Positions 7,990 through 16,780 of a DNA stretch of 64,000 bases are shown here, one piece after another (positions within the stretch are counted from its first letter, which is position 1; each line of letters starts with the position of its first letter). The notes under the pieces were generated by a model. The model saw nothing but the letters and a program-made list of their open reading frames with translations, was not told the origin of the DNA and searched no databases. Made by a program: the position numbers and the translations under genes. Source of the stretch: Actinomycetes bacterium (GTDB lineage Bacteria > Actinomycetota > Acidimicrobiia > Acidimicrobiales > Ilumatobacteraceae). The DNA is taken from NCBI GenBank assembly GCA_021414085.1, contig JAIOPC010000002.1, forward strand, positions 186,001 to 250,000, written 5' to 3'.

Positions 7990-8298
7990 ATGTCTGCACT
8001 CGGTCCGATCGGGAACATTGGTGGCGCCGGCGGCGGCATTGGATCTGTCGCGGGCAACAGGGTCGGCGCAGCACCGGCGAGTGGCTTCGGTGATGCCGTA
8101 CTCAAAGGACTCGATTCCGTCGCCGGAATGGAACGGCAAGCCGACAACCTCGTGGCCAACATGGCCGCCGGCGGCAACGTGCAGATCTCTGATGTCATGG
8201 CCGCCACGAGCAAGGCGAACCTCGGGATGTCGATCGTCAACGAGATCCGTGCACGCGGGCTTGAGGCCTACCAGTCCATCATCAACATCCAGGTCTGA
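7990..8298 (+). CDS. fliE: Flagellar hook-basal body protein FliE
   Basis: FliE (102 residues) is the adaptor between the export gate and the rod. A Gly/Ala-rich N-terminus is followed by the conserved helices (FGDAVLKGLDSVAGMERQAD, then ISDVMAATSKANLGMSIVNE and EAYQSIINIQV). Position between flgC and fliF is standard. Confidence 0.92.
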   Translation: MSALGPIGNIGGAGGGIGSVAGNRVGAAPASGFGDAVLKGLDSVAGMERQADNLVANMAAGGNVQISDVMAATSKANLGMSIVNEIRARGLEAYQSIINIQV

Positions 8299-8306
8299 GG
8301 TAGTCA

Positions 8307-9926
8307 ATGAGTAAGCCGCTTGACGCACTTGGTCAGCAATGGCGTTCAGTTCCCGCCGGCTCCCGAATGATGGCGCTCATCGCCATCGTGGGTCTCGCGA
8401 TCACGGGATTCTTCATCTATCAGCAGATGAACCAGGTGGACTGGGCCGTCCTCTACGCGAACGTCGACGATGCGACCGCCTCCGACGTGCTCGCCGGTCT
8501 CGATGCGCACGGCATTGAATACAAGATCGAGGGCAACGGTTCGCGCATTCTCGTGCCTCGCGATCAGTTGGCCTCGTCGCGCGTCGCGCTCGCCGGTGAC
8601 GGCGTCACGGCCCAGGCAGTGCCAGACGGGTTCGACGAGATCTTCTCCAACCAAGGGCTCGCCAGCAGCGACTTCGAACAACGAGTGAACTACGAGCGAT
8701 CCTTGGAAGGTGAGTTGGCGCGCACGCTCCTGACGATGGAGCCTGTTGCAGGCGCCCGAGTTCAGCTGAGTCTTCCCGAACCGTCGATCTTCATCGGGTC
8801 CGGCACCGACACCGCCGAACAACCAACCGCCTCGGTGATGTTGTCATTGCGCCGCGACCTGACGGCGGCGGAAGCCGACACGATCGCCAACGTCATCGCC
8901 TCTTCCGTTGAGGGGCTGAACGCCGACCAGGTAACTATCGCCACGGCCGACGGGACGATGCTGCGCGCCGCTGGATCAGAAACCGGTGCGGCGAGTAGCA
9001 CCGGCAACCTGCAGGTGACCCGCGACTTCGAGGCCGACCTTTCCACCCGCCTCACCGAACTTGCCCGCGCGATGACCGGCCAACCGAACGCAACGGTCGA
9101 AGTGACCGCCGTGCTCGACTTCACAGAGTCGACGGTCGACAAAGAGGTAATCGACCCGGAGAAGAACGCCACCACGGCTGTGCACGAAAGCACCGAGACG
9201 TGGACCGGCAGTGGCGGAAGCGCCGGCGGCGCGAGCGGGCCCGACGGCGGTCCCACGAACGCTGGCGGCACCGACGGCACCTACGACAAGAGCGACAAGA
9301 CGACCACCTACGTCCCCGGCGATCGCACGATCACTCACTCGACGATCACAACGCCGACGGTCACTGCGCTCAGCGTTGCAGTCGTGATCCCCGTGATCAG
9401 CGACGCCACCGGCGCACAGCCGGTAGTCATCGACGAAGAGACCCTCGCTCGGGTACTCGGTACCGCCGCCGGCATCGACACCGAGCGCGGCGACGCGATC
9501 GAGGTTGCGGTTGTGCCCGCGGTGGCAACCGACACCGGCGATCTCGTCACCGATCCGACTTCGCCAGTCGCAGCACCAGCGCCGACCCCGGTGACGTTGC
9601 TTGCCGCCGCGGCGGCTGCCGGCGCCTTCCTCATGATGCTGGTAGCGATCGTCATGCGCCGCCGGCGTAAGAACCAAGGCGGCGCATACGTAGCGACCGA
9701 CTTCCCCAGCCAATCTGAGGGCAAGGCGAAGAAGGGGAAGAAGAACAAGGGCAAGTCAGATGCTCAGACCGAAATACTCGAACTGATACCGAGGATTGCT
9801 AGCGAGCGCTCGGGTCAGAAGTCGGATCGTCAAGCAGTCGACGAGATCAAGGCCGACCTAGAGCGGATGCTCGCGGAGAGTCCTGACTCGCTCGCTGCTC
9901 TGCTCAGCGGTTGGATGGCGAAGTGA
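8307..9926 (+). CDS. fliF: Flagellar MS-ring protein FliF
   Basis: FliF (539 residues) forms the membrane ring to which the rotor and export gate attach. A first membrane helix lies at about 25-45 (MMALIAIVGLAITGFFIY). Ring-building domains follow (DWAVLYANVDDATASDVLAG; QVNYERSLEGELARTL-type segment), then an extended Gly/Ser-rich linker at about 298-325. A second membrane helix sits at about 430-450 (LLAAAAAAGAFLMMLVAIVM), followed by a basic cytosolic tail that would bind FliG. GAGG lies just upstream of ATG 8307. The stop overlaps the start of fliG. Confidence 0.95.
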   Translation: MSKPLDALGQQWRSVPAGSRMMALIAIVGLAITGFFIYQQMNQVDWAVLYANVDDATASDVLAGLDAHGIEYKIEGNGSRILVPRDQLASSRVALAGDGVTAQAVPDGFDEIFSNQGLASSDFEQRVNYERSLEGELARTLLTMEPVAGARVQLSLPEPSIFIGSGTDTAEQPTASVMLSLRRDLTAAEADTIANVIASSVEGLNADQVTIATADGTMLRAAGSETGAASSTGNLQVTRDFEADLSTRLTELARAMTGQPNATVEVTAVLDFTESTVDKEVIDPEKNATTAVHESTETWTGSGGSAGGASGPDGGPTNAGGTDGTYDKSDKTTTYVPGDRTITHSTITTPTVTALSVAVVIPVISDATGAQPVVIDEETLARVLGTAAGIDTERGDAIEVAVVPAVATDTGDLVTDPTSPVAAPAPTPVTLLAAAAAAGAFLMMLVAIVMRRRRKNQGGAYVATDFPSQSEGKAKKGKKNKGKSDAQTEILELIPRIASERSGQKSDRQAVDEIKADLERMLAESPDSLAALLSGWMAK

Positions 9927-10972
9927 CCGGTAGCGCAGGCGTTGAAACAATCGACAGAAGCAATGCGCCCGCCCGCGCCTTTCCCGGTGCGCGCACCGTC
10001 GCCATCGTCGTCGCCGCACTCGGCGCTGAGGCTGGCGCTTCCATGCTCAGTCAGCTATCGGCTGCCGAAGCGGAGGCGGTTGTGCGTGAGGTCAAGGACA
10101 TGCCTGCGATGCCTCTTGCCCAGGTTCGTGAGGTCATGGTGCGCCTGCGCGACGAGGCGGCGGCCCAGTCGCATGCCATCGCCGGCGGTCTCGACAAGGC
10201 ACGCGAGTTGCTGCGACGCAGTCACGGCGCAGGCGCAGAGGCAATGCTCGAGCGGATAGTCGCCTCGTCGGCGGCCCTGCCGTTTGAGTTCTTGCGCGGC
10301 CGTCCTCCCGAGCACATCGTGAGTTACCTCTCCGCCGAGCATCCGCAGGTGATCGCGCTCGTGCTCGCGCACTTGCCGCTCGGCACGGCAGCGAAAGTGA
10401 TGGAAGGACTACCGACCGACCTGCGCGCTCTCGTTGCAGCGCGGTACGCGAACCTCGAGTCGACCGACCCAGAGGTTGTCGCCGACGTTGAGCGATCAAT
10501 GCTGCGCCGAGTCGGCGCCGGTGAGTCCTCAGCGGCACCCGCCCGTGGCGGCATCAAGCCACTCGCGGAGCTGTTGAACAACGTCGCCCGCGAAACCGAG
10601 AACGATGTGCTGGGCAGTCTGGAGCGACTGGACCCGGAGCTTGCCATCGCTGTTCGCGATCTGATGTTTGTCTTCGAAGACATCACACAGATCGACGATC
10701 GCGGTCTGCAGGAAGTCCTGCGCGCCGCCGACGCTCGCACGATCGCACTCGCGTTGAAGGACGCTGCCGCGCCACTGCGCGAGAAGGTCGAACGCAACCT
10801 TTCGCAACGTGCGGCTGAGGACGTCAACGAGTCCGCCTCGACGCTCGGCATGGTGCGCCGCTCTGACGTAGAAACCGCGCAGAAGCAGATCGTGGCTGGC
10901 GCGCGCAAGCTCGAACAGGAAGGCCGCATCGTGCTCGTACGCGGAGGCGGCGACGGCGGAGACTTCGTCTGA
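9911..10972 (+). CDS. fliG: Flagellar rotor switch protein FliG
   Basis: FliG (about 350 residues) links FliF to FliM and carries the residues that interact with MotA. The EHPQ motif of the middle domain is present (LSAEHPQVIALVLAHLP). The C-terminal torque domain contains DLMFVFEDITQIDDRGLQEVLR with its charged residues, and LREKVERNLSQRAAEDV. The first frame start is TTG 9911. GTG 9923 overlaps the fliF stop in GTGA, the usual pattern in this operon, and may be the true start. Confidence 0.95.
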   Translation: MDGEVTGSAGVETIDRSNAPARAFPGARTVAIVVAALGAEAGASMLSQLSAAEAEAVVREVKDMPAMPLAQVREVMVRLRDEAAAQSHAIAGGLDKARELLRRSHGAGAEAMLERIVASSAALPFEFLRGRPPEHIVSYLSAEHPQVIALVLAHLPLGTAAKVMEGLPTDLRALVAARYANLESTDPEVVADVERSMLRRVGAGESSAAPARGGIKPLAELLNNVARETENDVLGSLERLDPELAIAVRDLMFVFEDITQIDDRGLQEVLRAADARTIALALKDAAAPLREKVERNLSQRAAEDVNESASTLGMVRRSDVETAQKQIVAGARKLEQEGRIVLVRGGGDGGDFV

Positions 10973-11544
10973 TGACGCGCATCTTGCAGCGCCCGTCCCT
11001 CAACGCAAACGCCGTTGCCTTGCGCGCTCCGCCGTCCTGGGATCCGATCGCGCTGTCCGCCTACGAGCAGGGTTACAGCGAAGGTGCCGGAACGATGCTC
11101 GAGAAGGGGCGGCGCGACTTACACCGCTTCGAGACCGAGATCATCGACGCGACGCAGCGCTGTCTCCACGCGGTTGAGACGGCGCGACAATTGATGGCCA
11201 GGCGCACCCTGGATATCGCCGAGCTCTTTGTAACGACGGCCTTGCGCGACATTCCGGAAGCAGGCACCGCCGGCATGCTCGTTCGACTTGGCGAAGTGTT
11301 GCGCGCGTTCGAGCCGGGACCAATCGAGTTGTCGGTAGCGACCGATCTGGTCGGCGAGCTGGAAGCAATCATGGCGACGCGTAACGACTACGCCGACCGA
11401 GTCAAGGTTGTCGACGATCCAACGCTGAAGCCCGGTGAGTTTCGGCTGCACAGCGAATGGGCGGACGCAGACGGCACGTTCGAGCGCTACATCTCAGCCG
11501 CACGTGCGGCGCTGGAAGCACACCCGGCAGACGAGTCTCGATGA
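10972..11544 (+). CDS. fliH: Flagellar export ATPase regulator FliH
   Basis: FliH (190 residues) is the stator-stalk protein that dimerises and binds the ATPase FliI. A short N-terminal arm is followed by a central alpha-helical region with YEQGYSEGAGTMLEKGRRDL, then a C-terminal domain containing VKVVDDPTLKPGEFRLHSEW, equivalent to the conserved FliH/YscL segment. It overlaps fliG (TGATG) and fliI (ATGA). The family is divergent, so context supports the call. Confidence 0.85.
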   Translation: MTRILQRPSLNANAVALRAPPSWDPIALSAYEQGYSEGAGTMLEKGRRDLHRFETEIIDATQRCLHAVETARQLMARRTLDIAELFVTTALRDIPEAGTAGMLVRLGEVLRAFEPGPIELSVATDLVGELEAIMATRNDYADRVKVVDDPTLKPGEFRLHSEWADADGTFERYISAARAALEAHPADESR

Positions 11545-12995
11545 CGACCGATAACACGCGTAAACCCGTGACGCGCCCAGGATTGGCCAAGTGGCCACCG
11601 CCGACTCGTCGACCCGTCGCGGCGGCTGCCGAGCCGGGTAGCTTCACCGGCCCCGTACTCGGTGACGGATCGCGACTCAATGATGAAGCGGCCGGAATTG
11701 CAATCGCCCTACCCGCGGCGGCGACTGTCACCGTGATCCGCGGCATGGAAGTTGGTGTGCGCGGACTGCGCCTGCAGGTCGGTACGACAATGCACGTAGA
11801 CGCGGCGGCGGGTTGCGTCGACGCCGAGGTCGTCGCCGCTGCCGACGGCGAGACTCGCCTGGCCTTGTTGGGAGAACCAGCGGGCATCAGCAGCGGCACG
11901 CGCGCACGCCCGACGCTGGGTAGTGGGCAGCCCTTGGGCGCCGGGCTGTTCGGCAGAGTGATCGATGCGCTGGGTCGCCCGATTGACGGGCTGGGATCGA
12001 TCTCTGCCAAGCGGGGACCCATCGATGGCGAGGTGCCACCCGCGTTGCGGCGACGTCGCATCACTGAGGCGATGCCCGTCGGCGTGCGCGTGATTGACGC
12101 CTTCACCACGCTTGCTCGCGGCCAACGGATGGGCCTGTTCTCGGGTTCCGGTGTCGGCAAGTCGACGCTATTGGGGATGATGGCGCGCGGAGCCGATGCC
12201 GACTGCGTCGTCATTTGTCTGGTCGGTGAACGCGGTCGTGAAGTACGCGAGTTCCTAGAGGACGATCTGGGGCCGGAGGCGGCCGCTCGGGCTGTGGTTG
12301 TCGTGGCAACCTCGGACCAGCCCGCGCTCGTGCGCGTGAGGGCACTGCACTATGCGACAGCGATTGCCGAGCACCTCGCCGATGAAGGACGCGACGTGCT
12401 CTTTCTCTGTGACTCGGTCACGCGTTTCGCCCTTGCGCAACGCGAGGTTGGCCTAGCCGCCGGCGAGCCCCCGACGGCGCGCGGTTTCACGCCTTCCGTG
12501 TTCGCCGCACTTCCGAAGTTGCTCGAAAGAACCGGGCCGCGCGAACACGGCACTGTCACTGCCATCTACACGGTGCTCGTCGAGGGCGACGACCACAACG
12601 ACCCGATCGCCGACACGGTTCGCGGCATTCTCGACGGTCACATCGTGCTCGATCGTCGCCTCGCTCACGCCGGGCGCTATCCGGCAGTTGATCCGCTGTT
12701 GTCCATCTCGCGACTGGCGAGCAAGGTTCTGGCTCCAGAGATGGTCGCGATCGCTGATCAAGCGCGGCGAGCGTTGGCCGCGGCCGAGGCAGTGCGCGAC
12801 CTCGTTGAAGTTGGCGCATACCAGCCAGGCAGCAACCCCGATGCCGATTACGGACTGGCCGTCCAGCCTGGAATTGTCGCGCTGTGTCGGCAACAGACGA
12901 ACGACGTCACACCTATCGCTGACACTTTCGCGGCCTTGGTTGATGTGCTCAACGTTGGTAGCACGGCCTTCGCCGGAGTCGCGGGAGCGACATGA
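11541..12995 (+). CDS. fliI: Flagellum-specific ATPase FliI
   Basis: FliI (484 residues from ATG 11541) is the type III export ATPase related to F1 beta. Walker A reads GLFSGSGVGKSTLLGMMA. Walker B reads DVLFLCDSVTRFALAQREVG. The F1/FliI signature (GRYPAVDPLLSISR) is present near the C-terminus. The frame is open upstream to 11457, but ATG 11541 overlaps the fliH stop (ATGA) and removes a sequence that lies inside fliH. It stands in the usual fliH-fliI-fliJ order. Confidence 0.95.
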   Translation: MTTDNTRKPVTRPGLAKWPPPTRRPVAAAAEPGSFTGPVLGDGSRLNDEAAGIAIALPAAATVTVIRGMEVGVRGLRLQVGTTMHVDAAAGCVDAEVVAAADGETRLALLGEPAGISSGTRARPTLGSGQPLGAGLFGRVIDALGRPIDGLGSISAKRGPIDGEVPPALRRRRITEAMPVGVRVIDAFTTLARGQRMGLFSGSGVGKSTLLGMMARGADADCVVICLVGERGREVREFLEDDLGPEAAARAVVVVATSDQPALVRVRALHYATAIAEHLADEGRDVLFLCDSVTRFALAQREVGLAAGEPPTARGFTPSVFAALPKLLERTGPREHGTVTAIYTVLVEGDDHNDPIADTVRGILDGHIVLDRRLAHAGRYPAVDPLLSISRLASKVLAPEMVAIADQARRALAAAEAVRDLVEVGAYQPGSNPDADYGLAVQPGIVALCRQQTNDVTPIADTFAALVDVLNVGSTAFAGVAGAT

Positions 12996-13411
12996 GCAAG
13001 CATCGTGGCGAAGTGGTGGTGCGAGTGCGCGGGATCAAAGAAGCGATCGCCGCGGTCGCAGCTGCCGCGGCGCAAACGAACGCCGACGCGGCAACAACCG
13101 CCGCCGAGAACGCCCGCGCACGTGCGTCGGCGCATCCACTGGTGCAGCGCAACGGTCCGCACCGTGCCGACGAGTTGATGACTGCCGTCGGTGTGGCGAC
13201 TGCACTACGGGAAACGATGTTGGCGACGCAGCGGCGGGCAGAGCTCACCGATCTTGCCCTGGCCGACGCACGCGACGAGGTGTCGTCGGCGACTGCTTTG
13301 CGCAAAGCAGCGGAACGGCTAGTCGCACGTCGCATCGCAGCCGTCGACTACGAGCAGCGGCGGCGAACGCAACGTGTCCTCGACGAGAGCGCATCGCGGC
13401 GGACCTCATGA
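12992..13411 (+). CDS. fliJ: Flagellar export protein FliJ-like coiled-coil protein
   Basis: This 139-residue, Ala/Arg-rich, almost entirely helical protein has long coiled-coil potential (VAAAAAQTNADAATTAAENA; then LADARDEVSSATALRKAAER). FliJ is the central stalk of the export ATPase. The assignment rests mainly on position between fliI and fliK and on coiled-coil character. ATGA overlaps on both sides show strict coupling. Confidence 0.8.
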   Translation: MSKHRGEVVVRVRGIKEAIAAVAAAAAQTNADAATTAAENARARASAHPLVQRNGPHRADELMTAVGVATALRETMLATQRRAELTDLALADARDEVSSATALRKAAERLVARRIAAVDYEQRRRTQRVLDESASRRTS

Positions 13412-14613
13412 AAACCTTGCGCGAGCCCTTGAACGGCGACGGAAGCGGCCGAACAACGCAACCGCACGGAGCATCAGATCGAACTGCCATGGATGGTGGA
13501 CTTCGGCCAGCCGACAGCGATGTCGGTTCCTATCGTGGCGGTAACTTCGTGCTCACTCCGATTGCAACTGGGATCGAGACTCAATCAGCCTCAGCGACCG
13601 GCACCGATGGTGCCGCGCCAACAGGTTTTCAAGAGGGCCTCATTGCGGCCTTCGCCCAGGCTGAACAGCCGACGGCCGAAACTGACGACTCGGCGACAAC
13701 AGATGTGGCCGGGGCCGCGGGCGTGGCCGGTGCAGCCACCGTCGTCTCCGCCTGTGCGTGCTGCTCCGTCGCAACTCCACCCGCAACAACGATCGCGATG
13801 CCGTTCGATCTCGCGCAGGTGGGCAAGCCCAACGAGCCAGCGATCGACGACACGGCGATCGACGACACGGCACTCAACGACACGGCACTCGCGCAGTCAG
13901 GCGACGAGCCCATCGTGAAGCAACCGGTCGCAGCATCGACCAATCAGAACGCTGCCGAACCGAAGTCGGCCGTCTCGCTCGCGCTCGCGCAAGCAGGCAA
14001 CGCCGCCGAAAACCTCGCCAACAGCCCACGCGGCGGTGGTAAGTCCGATACCGAGAAATCGCCGCTTCGGCCGGTCGGCGTTCCCCGACTTGTCAGCGGA
14101 GACGTCGTTCTCGATCCGTCCACACTTGCCAGCGACAGCGCGCAGGCGAAGGACATCGCGGCGCCAGCGCCGGCAGCCGCGCCGACGCGCAGCCTGGGAA
14201 TGGTCGCGGTCGACCGTGTGCAGGTCGCCCGTGCCCAGGCGCCGTCGCGAGAGGTGCAGCGCCTGGCCATCGATCTCGATGACGCTCGTGTTGCACTGCG
14301 TTTCCACGGCGACCAGGTCAAGGTCAACGTGGTCAGCGACCCATCGGGTTCGCTCGATCCGGTTTGGTCGCGGCAGGTGGAACGGTCACTGATCAGCGCG
14401 GCCCGAGCGGCCGACGAATCGACATCCGCCTTTTCGCAGGACCCCCGCGAACGTGCCGCAAGTGGGAGCCGCGATCACGGGTCGCCCACTCACCAACCTC
14501 ACCAAGGCGACGACAATGCGCGCGACCGCGCGGACTACGAGCGTGACTCCGCATACAAGAACGCATTTGGGTACCAGCTTCACACCCACCTCGGCCATCG
14601 GTTGGCGATCTGA
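13408..14613 (+). CDS. fliK: Flagellar hook-length control protein FliK
   Basis: The frame is open far upstream, but ATG 13408 overlaps the fliJ stop, giving 401 residues. The N-terminal two thirds are low-complexity Ala/Thr/Asp/Pro-rich, with a 15-bp tandem repeat (IDDTA units) near the middle, typical of the FliK ruler region. The C-terminal part has LAIDLDDARVALRFHGDQVK and VWSRQVERSLISAARAA, resembling the FliK_C switch domain that acts on FlhB. The C-terminus is His/Asp/Arg-rich and unusual. Placed between fliJ and flgD, as in many species. Confidence 0.85.
   Translation: MKTLREPLNGDGSGRTTQPHGASDRTAMDGGLRPADSDVGSYRGGNFVLTPIATGIETQSASATGTDGAAPTGFQEGLIAAFAQAEQPTAETDDSATTDVAGAAGVAGAATVVSACACCSVATPPATTIAMPFDLAQVGKPNEPAIDDTAIDDTALNDTALAQSGDEPIVKQPVAASTNQNAAEPKSAVSLALAQAGNAAENLANSPRGGGKSDTEKSPLRPVGVPRLVSGDVVLDPSTLASDSAQAKDIAAPAPAAAPTRSLGMVAVDRVQVARAQAPSREVQRLAIDLDDARVALRFHGDQVKVNVVSDPSGSLDPVWSRQVERSLISAARAADESTSAFSQDPRERAASGSRDHGSPTHQPHQGDDNARDRADYERDSAYKNAFGYQLHTHLGHRLAI
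13840..13884 (+). repeat. 15-bp tandem repeat inside fliK
   Basis: Three consecutive 15-bp units (13840-13854, 13855-13869, 13870-13884), each encoding a five-residue A-I/L-D/N-D-T unit. Length changes here could alter the hook-length ruler. Confidence 0.8.
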
Positions 14614-15125
14614 TGACCGCGATCAGCAACGTCCAAGGAACGACCGCCGCGGCGACGGCGACCACGCCCGACATCTTTTCGGGCATGGGGTCCGACGCGT
14701 TTCTCAAGCTGCTCGTCGCCCAGCTTCGCTACCAAAACCCGATGAGCCCATCGGATCCAACCGCGATGATGGGTCAGATCGCGCAGTACGCGCAGGTCGA
14801 GGCGCTCACCAAGTTGCAACAGGGGCAAGCGGCCGACCAATCGCTGTCGGAGGCCAGATTGGCCACCGACTTGATCGGCAAGTTCGTCACCGCCAGCGAT
14901 GGCGTCGGCACCGAGTCGGGCAAGGTCGTATCGGCAAGGTTCACCGCTGTCGGCCCGGTGCTGGTGCTTGCCAACGGCACGGAGGTGACGCTCAGCGCGG
15001 TCACCGAGGTCGATCAGCAGAACACCCCATCACCTGCCCCTGCGCCCGCGCCCACACCAACTCCGCCACCGGCGCCAGACCCTGTCCCTGACCCCGTCCC
15101 CGTAACCGACCCAGTCCCCGTCTGA
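14613..15125 (+). CDS. flgD: Hook-capping/scaffold protein FlgD with proline-rich tail
   Basis: FlgD (170 residues) is needed for hook assembly. The N-terminal motif is clear (MGSDAFLKLLVAQLRYQNPM, then DPTAMMGQIAQYAQVEALTK). Part of the core follows (ATDLIGKFVTASDGVGTESG). The last ~30 residues are an Ala/Pro/Val/Asp repeat (PAPAPAPTPTPPPAPDPVPD and on) in place of a further domain. TGATG overlap with fliK. Confidence 0.93.
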   Translation: MTAISNVQGTTAAATATTPDIFSGMGSDAFLKLLVAQLRYQNPMSPSDPTAMMGQIAQYAQVEALTKLQQGQAADQSLSEARLATDLIGKFVTASDGVGTESGKVVSARFTAVGPVLVLANGTEVTLSAVTEVDQQNTPSPAPAPAPTPTPPPAPDPVPDPVPVTDPVPV

Positions 15126-15166
15126 CCTTTCACAAGAACCATCACCCGACATAGGAGTTCAACGTC

Positions 15167-16414
15167 ATGCTTCGTTCGCTTTACGCCTCGATCAGCGGTC
15201 TTCGTAGCCATCAGATGATGATGGACGTCACGGCCAACAACATCGCCAACGTCAACACTCAGGGGTTCAAGGCCGGTCGCGCGCTCTTCGCCGACTCGCT
15301 CTCTCAAACCGTTCGAGGCGGCGGCATTCCTACTGACGCGAATGGCAGCACGAACCCGATGCAGATCGGCCTCGGCAGTCGCATTTCAGCCGTGACCACC
15401 AACTTCAACCAGGGTGCGTTGCAACTCACCGGTCGTGTCACCGACCTCGCCATTCAGGGCAGCGGATTCTTCCTCGTGGAGCGCTCCGGCCAGCAACTGC
15501 TGACGCGCGATGGGGCGTTCAACTGGGATGCCCAAGGACAGCTGGTGACAGCTGGCGGTGCCCGCGTACTCGGGTGGACCACCGATCCGACAACGGGAAC
15601 CGTGAATCCTTCGACGGTGCCCGGCTACATCGCGGTACCGACATCGCTGCTGCCCCCGGCGGCCACCAGCCGAATCGTGATCGGCGGCAACGTGTCCGCA
15701 GGCACCGACATTGGCGACTACGTCGCCAGCTCCGGCACCGCCCACGACAGCATCGGCACCCCGTTCGAGTTGGCCATGAAGCTCACCAAGACCGGCGTTG
15801 GCACGTGGACGGCCTCGATCACGGCAACAGCCCCTGACGGCACGGTCAACGACATCACTCCTGGGCCGGCACCGACAGTCACGTTCGATGCGGTCGGCCA
15901 GCTCACATCACCGGCGACCATTGCCCTCACCGGCGTCACGTTGGGCACCGGCGCCGCGCAGGACATCACGTTCGAACTCGGTGACGCACTGCACTCGTTG
16001 ACGCAGTACGACCAGGTGAGCTCGCTCGACATGCCGGTACGCGATGGATCCGCTGGCGCGGAGTTGAGCTCAGTGAGCTTCGGCACCGACGGCTCGGTGA
16101 ACGCGCAATACACCAACGGCGATTCGCGCATTGTCGGCGTGCTTGCGCTGGCCTCGGTCTCCAACCCCGAGGGCATGCTGAAGGCTGCAGACAACCTGTA
16201 TGAGACGACACTCACGTCGGGCAACCCGACGTTCGGGCTCGCCGGCACCGAGCAGTTCGGGACGGTCGCACCTGGTGCGTTGGAAGGCTCGAACGTCGAT
16301 CTCGCTACAGAGTTCACCAACCTGGTGCTCGCCCAGCGTGGCTTCCAAGCCAACACGCGCGTGATCACTACATCCGACGAAATGCTCGCCGACCTAGTGA
16401 ACGTGAAGCGATAA
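15167..16414 (+). CDS. flgE: Flagellar hook protein FlgE
   Basis: FlgE (415 residues) builds the hook. The N-terminal signature is MLRSLYASISGLRSHQMMMD followed by NNIANVNTQGFKA. The C-terminus has LATEFTNLVLAQRGFQANTR and ITTSDEMLADLVNVKR, both canonical for hook/rod proteins. A central beta-rich region carries GSGFFLVE, typical of the FlgE/F/G core. AGGAG lies 9 bases upstream of the ATG. No separate distal-rod genes flgF/flgG are seen in the cluster. Confidence 0.95.
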   Translation: MLRSLYASISGLRSHQMMMDVTANNIANVNTQGFKAGRALFADSLSQTVRGGGIPTDANGSTNPMQIGLGSRISAVTTNFNQGALQLTGRVTDLAIQGSGFFLVERSGQQLLTRDGAFNWDAQGQLVTAGGARVLGWTTDPTTGTVNPSTVPGYIAVPTSLLPPAATSRIVIGGNVSAGTDIGDYVASSGTAHDSIGTPFELAMKLTKTGVGTWTASITATAPDGTVNDITPGPAPTVTFDAVGQLTSPATIALTGVTLGTGAAQDITFELGDALHSLTQYDQVSSLDMPVRDGSAGAELSSVSFGTDGSVNAQYTNGDSRIVGVLALASVSNPEGMLKAADNLYETTLTSGNPTFGLAGTEQFGTVAPGALEGSNVDLATEFTNLVLAQRGFQANTRVITTSDEMLADLVNVKR

Positions 16415-16450
16415 ATGTGAGGTGTTGAGCACTCCCTCTGCTGCTGGGCC

Positions 16451-16477
16451 TTGAACGAGGAGGTCACGGGCCGATCT
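16451..16477 (+). promoter_or_regulatory. Candidate FliA-type promoter upstream of flbD-motAB
   Basis: TTGAACGA, 11 bases, GCCGATCT. The -35 octamer and spacing equal those upstream of flagellin (3507). The -10 matches GCCGATAA at the first six positions. It sits in the 102-bp gap after flgE, with the flbD ATG about 33 bases beyond the expected start point. Confidence 0.55.
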
Positions 16478-16516
16478 GCGTTTGTGCACGTCGGACCACA
16501 CTGAGAAGGACCTCAC

Positions 16517-16777
16517 ATGATCTGTCTACATCGACTTCGCGGCGACGAGCTGTGGATCAACCCAGACCTAATTGTCTTTGCTGAACAAACAGCCCACGAC
16601 ACCGTTATCACGCTCGCCGACGACAACCGCGTCAGCGTGTGCGAACCCGTTGAACAAATCGCCTCAGCGGTGATGCAGTTTCGCGCATGCGTGTTAGCTG
16701 CTGCCGAGAACCTGGCAACGGTGTTCACACATTCGGAACGCTCCGTGACGAGCAACCAGCGCGTCGGGGGTGCATGA
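16517..16777 (+). CDS. flbD: FlbD/SwrD-family flagellar protein
   Basis: The 86-residue protein opens MICLHRLRGDELWINPDLIV followed by a TAHDTVITLADDNRVSVCEP segment. This is the hallmark of the small FlbD/SwrD family, which in Bacillus raises motor torque. GAAGGAC precedes the ATG. It is followed directly by motA and motB, the usual arrangement. The C-terminal ~30 residues extend beyond the family core. Confidence 0.88.
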   Translation: MICLHRLRGDELWINPDLIVFAEQTAHDTVITLADDNRVSVCEPVEQIASAVMQFRACVLAAAENLATVFTHSERSVTSNQRVGGA

Positions 16778-16780
16778 GTA

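Noticed and set aside
12688-13407. Upstream extension of the fliK frame
   Set aside because: Lies inside fliI and fliJ in another frame. ATG 13408 with an ATGA overlap explains fliK.
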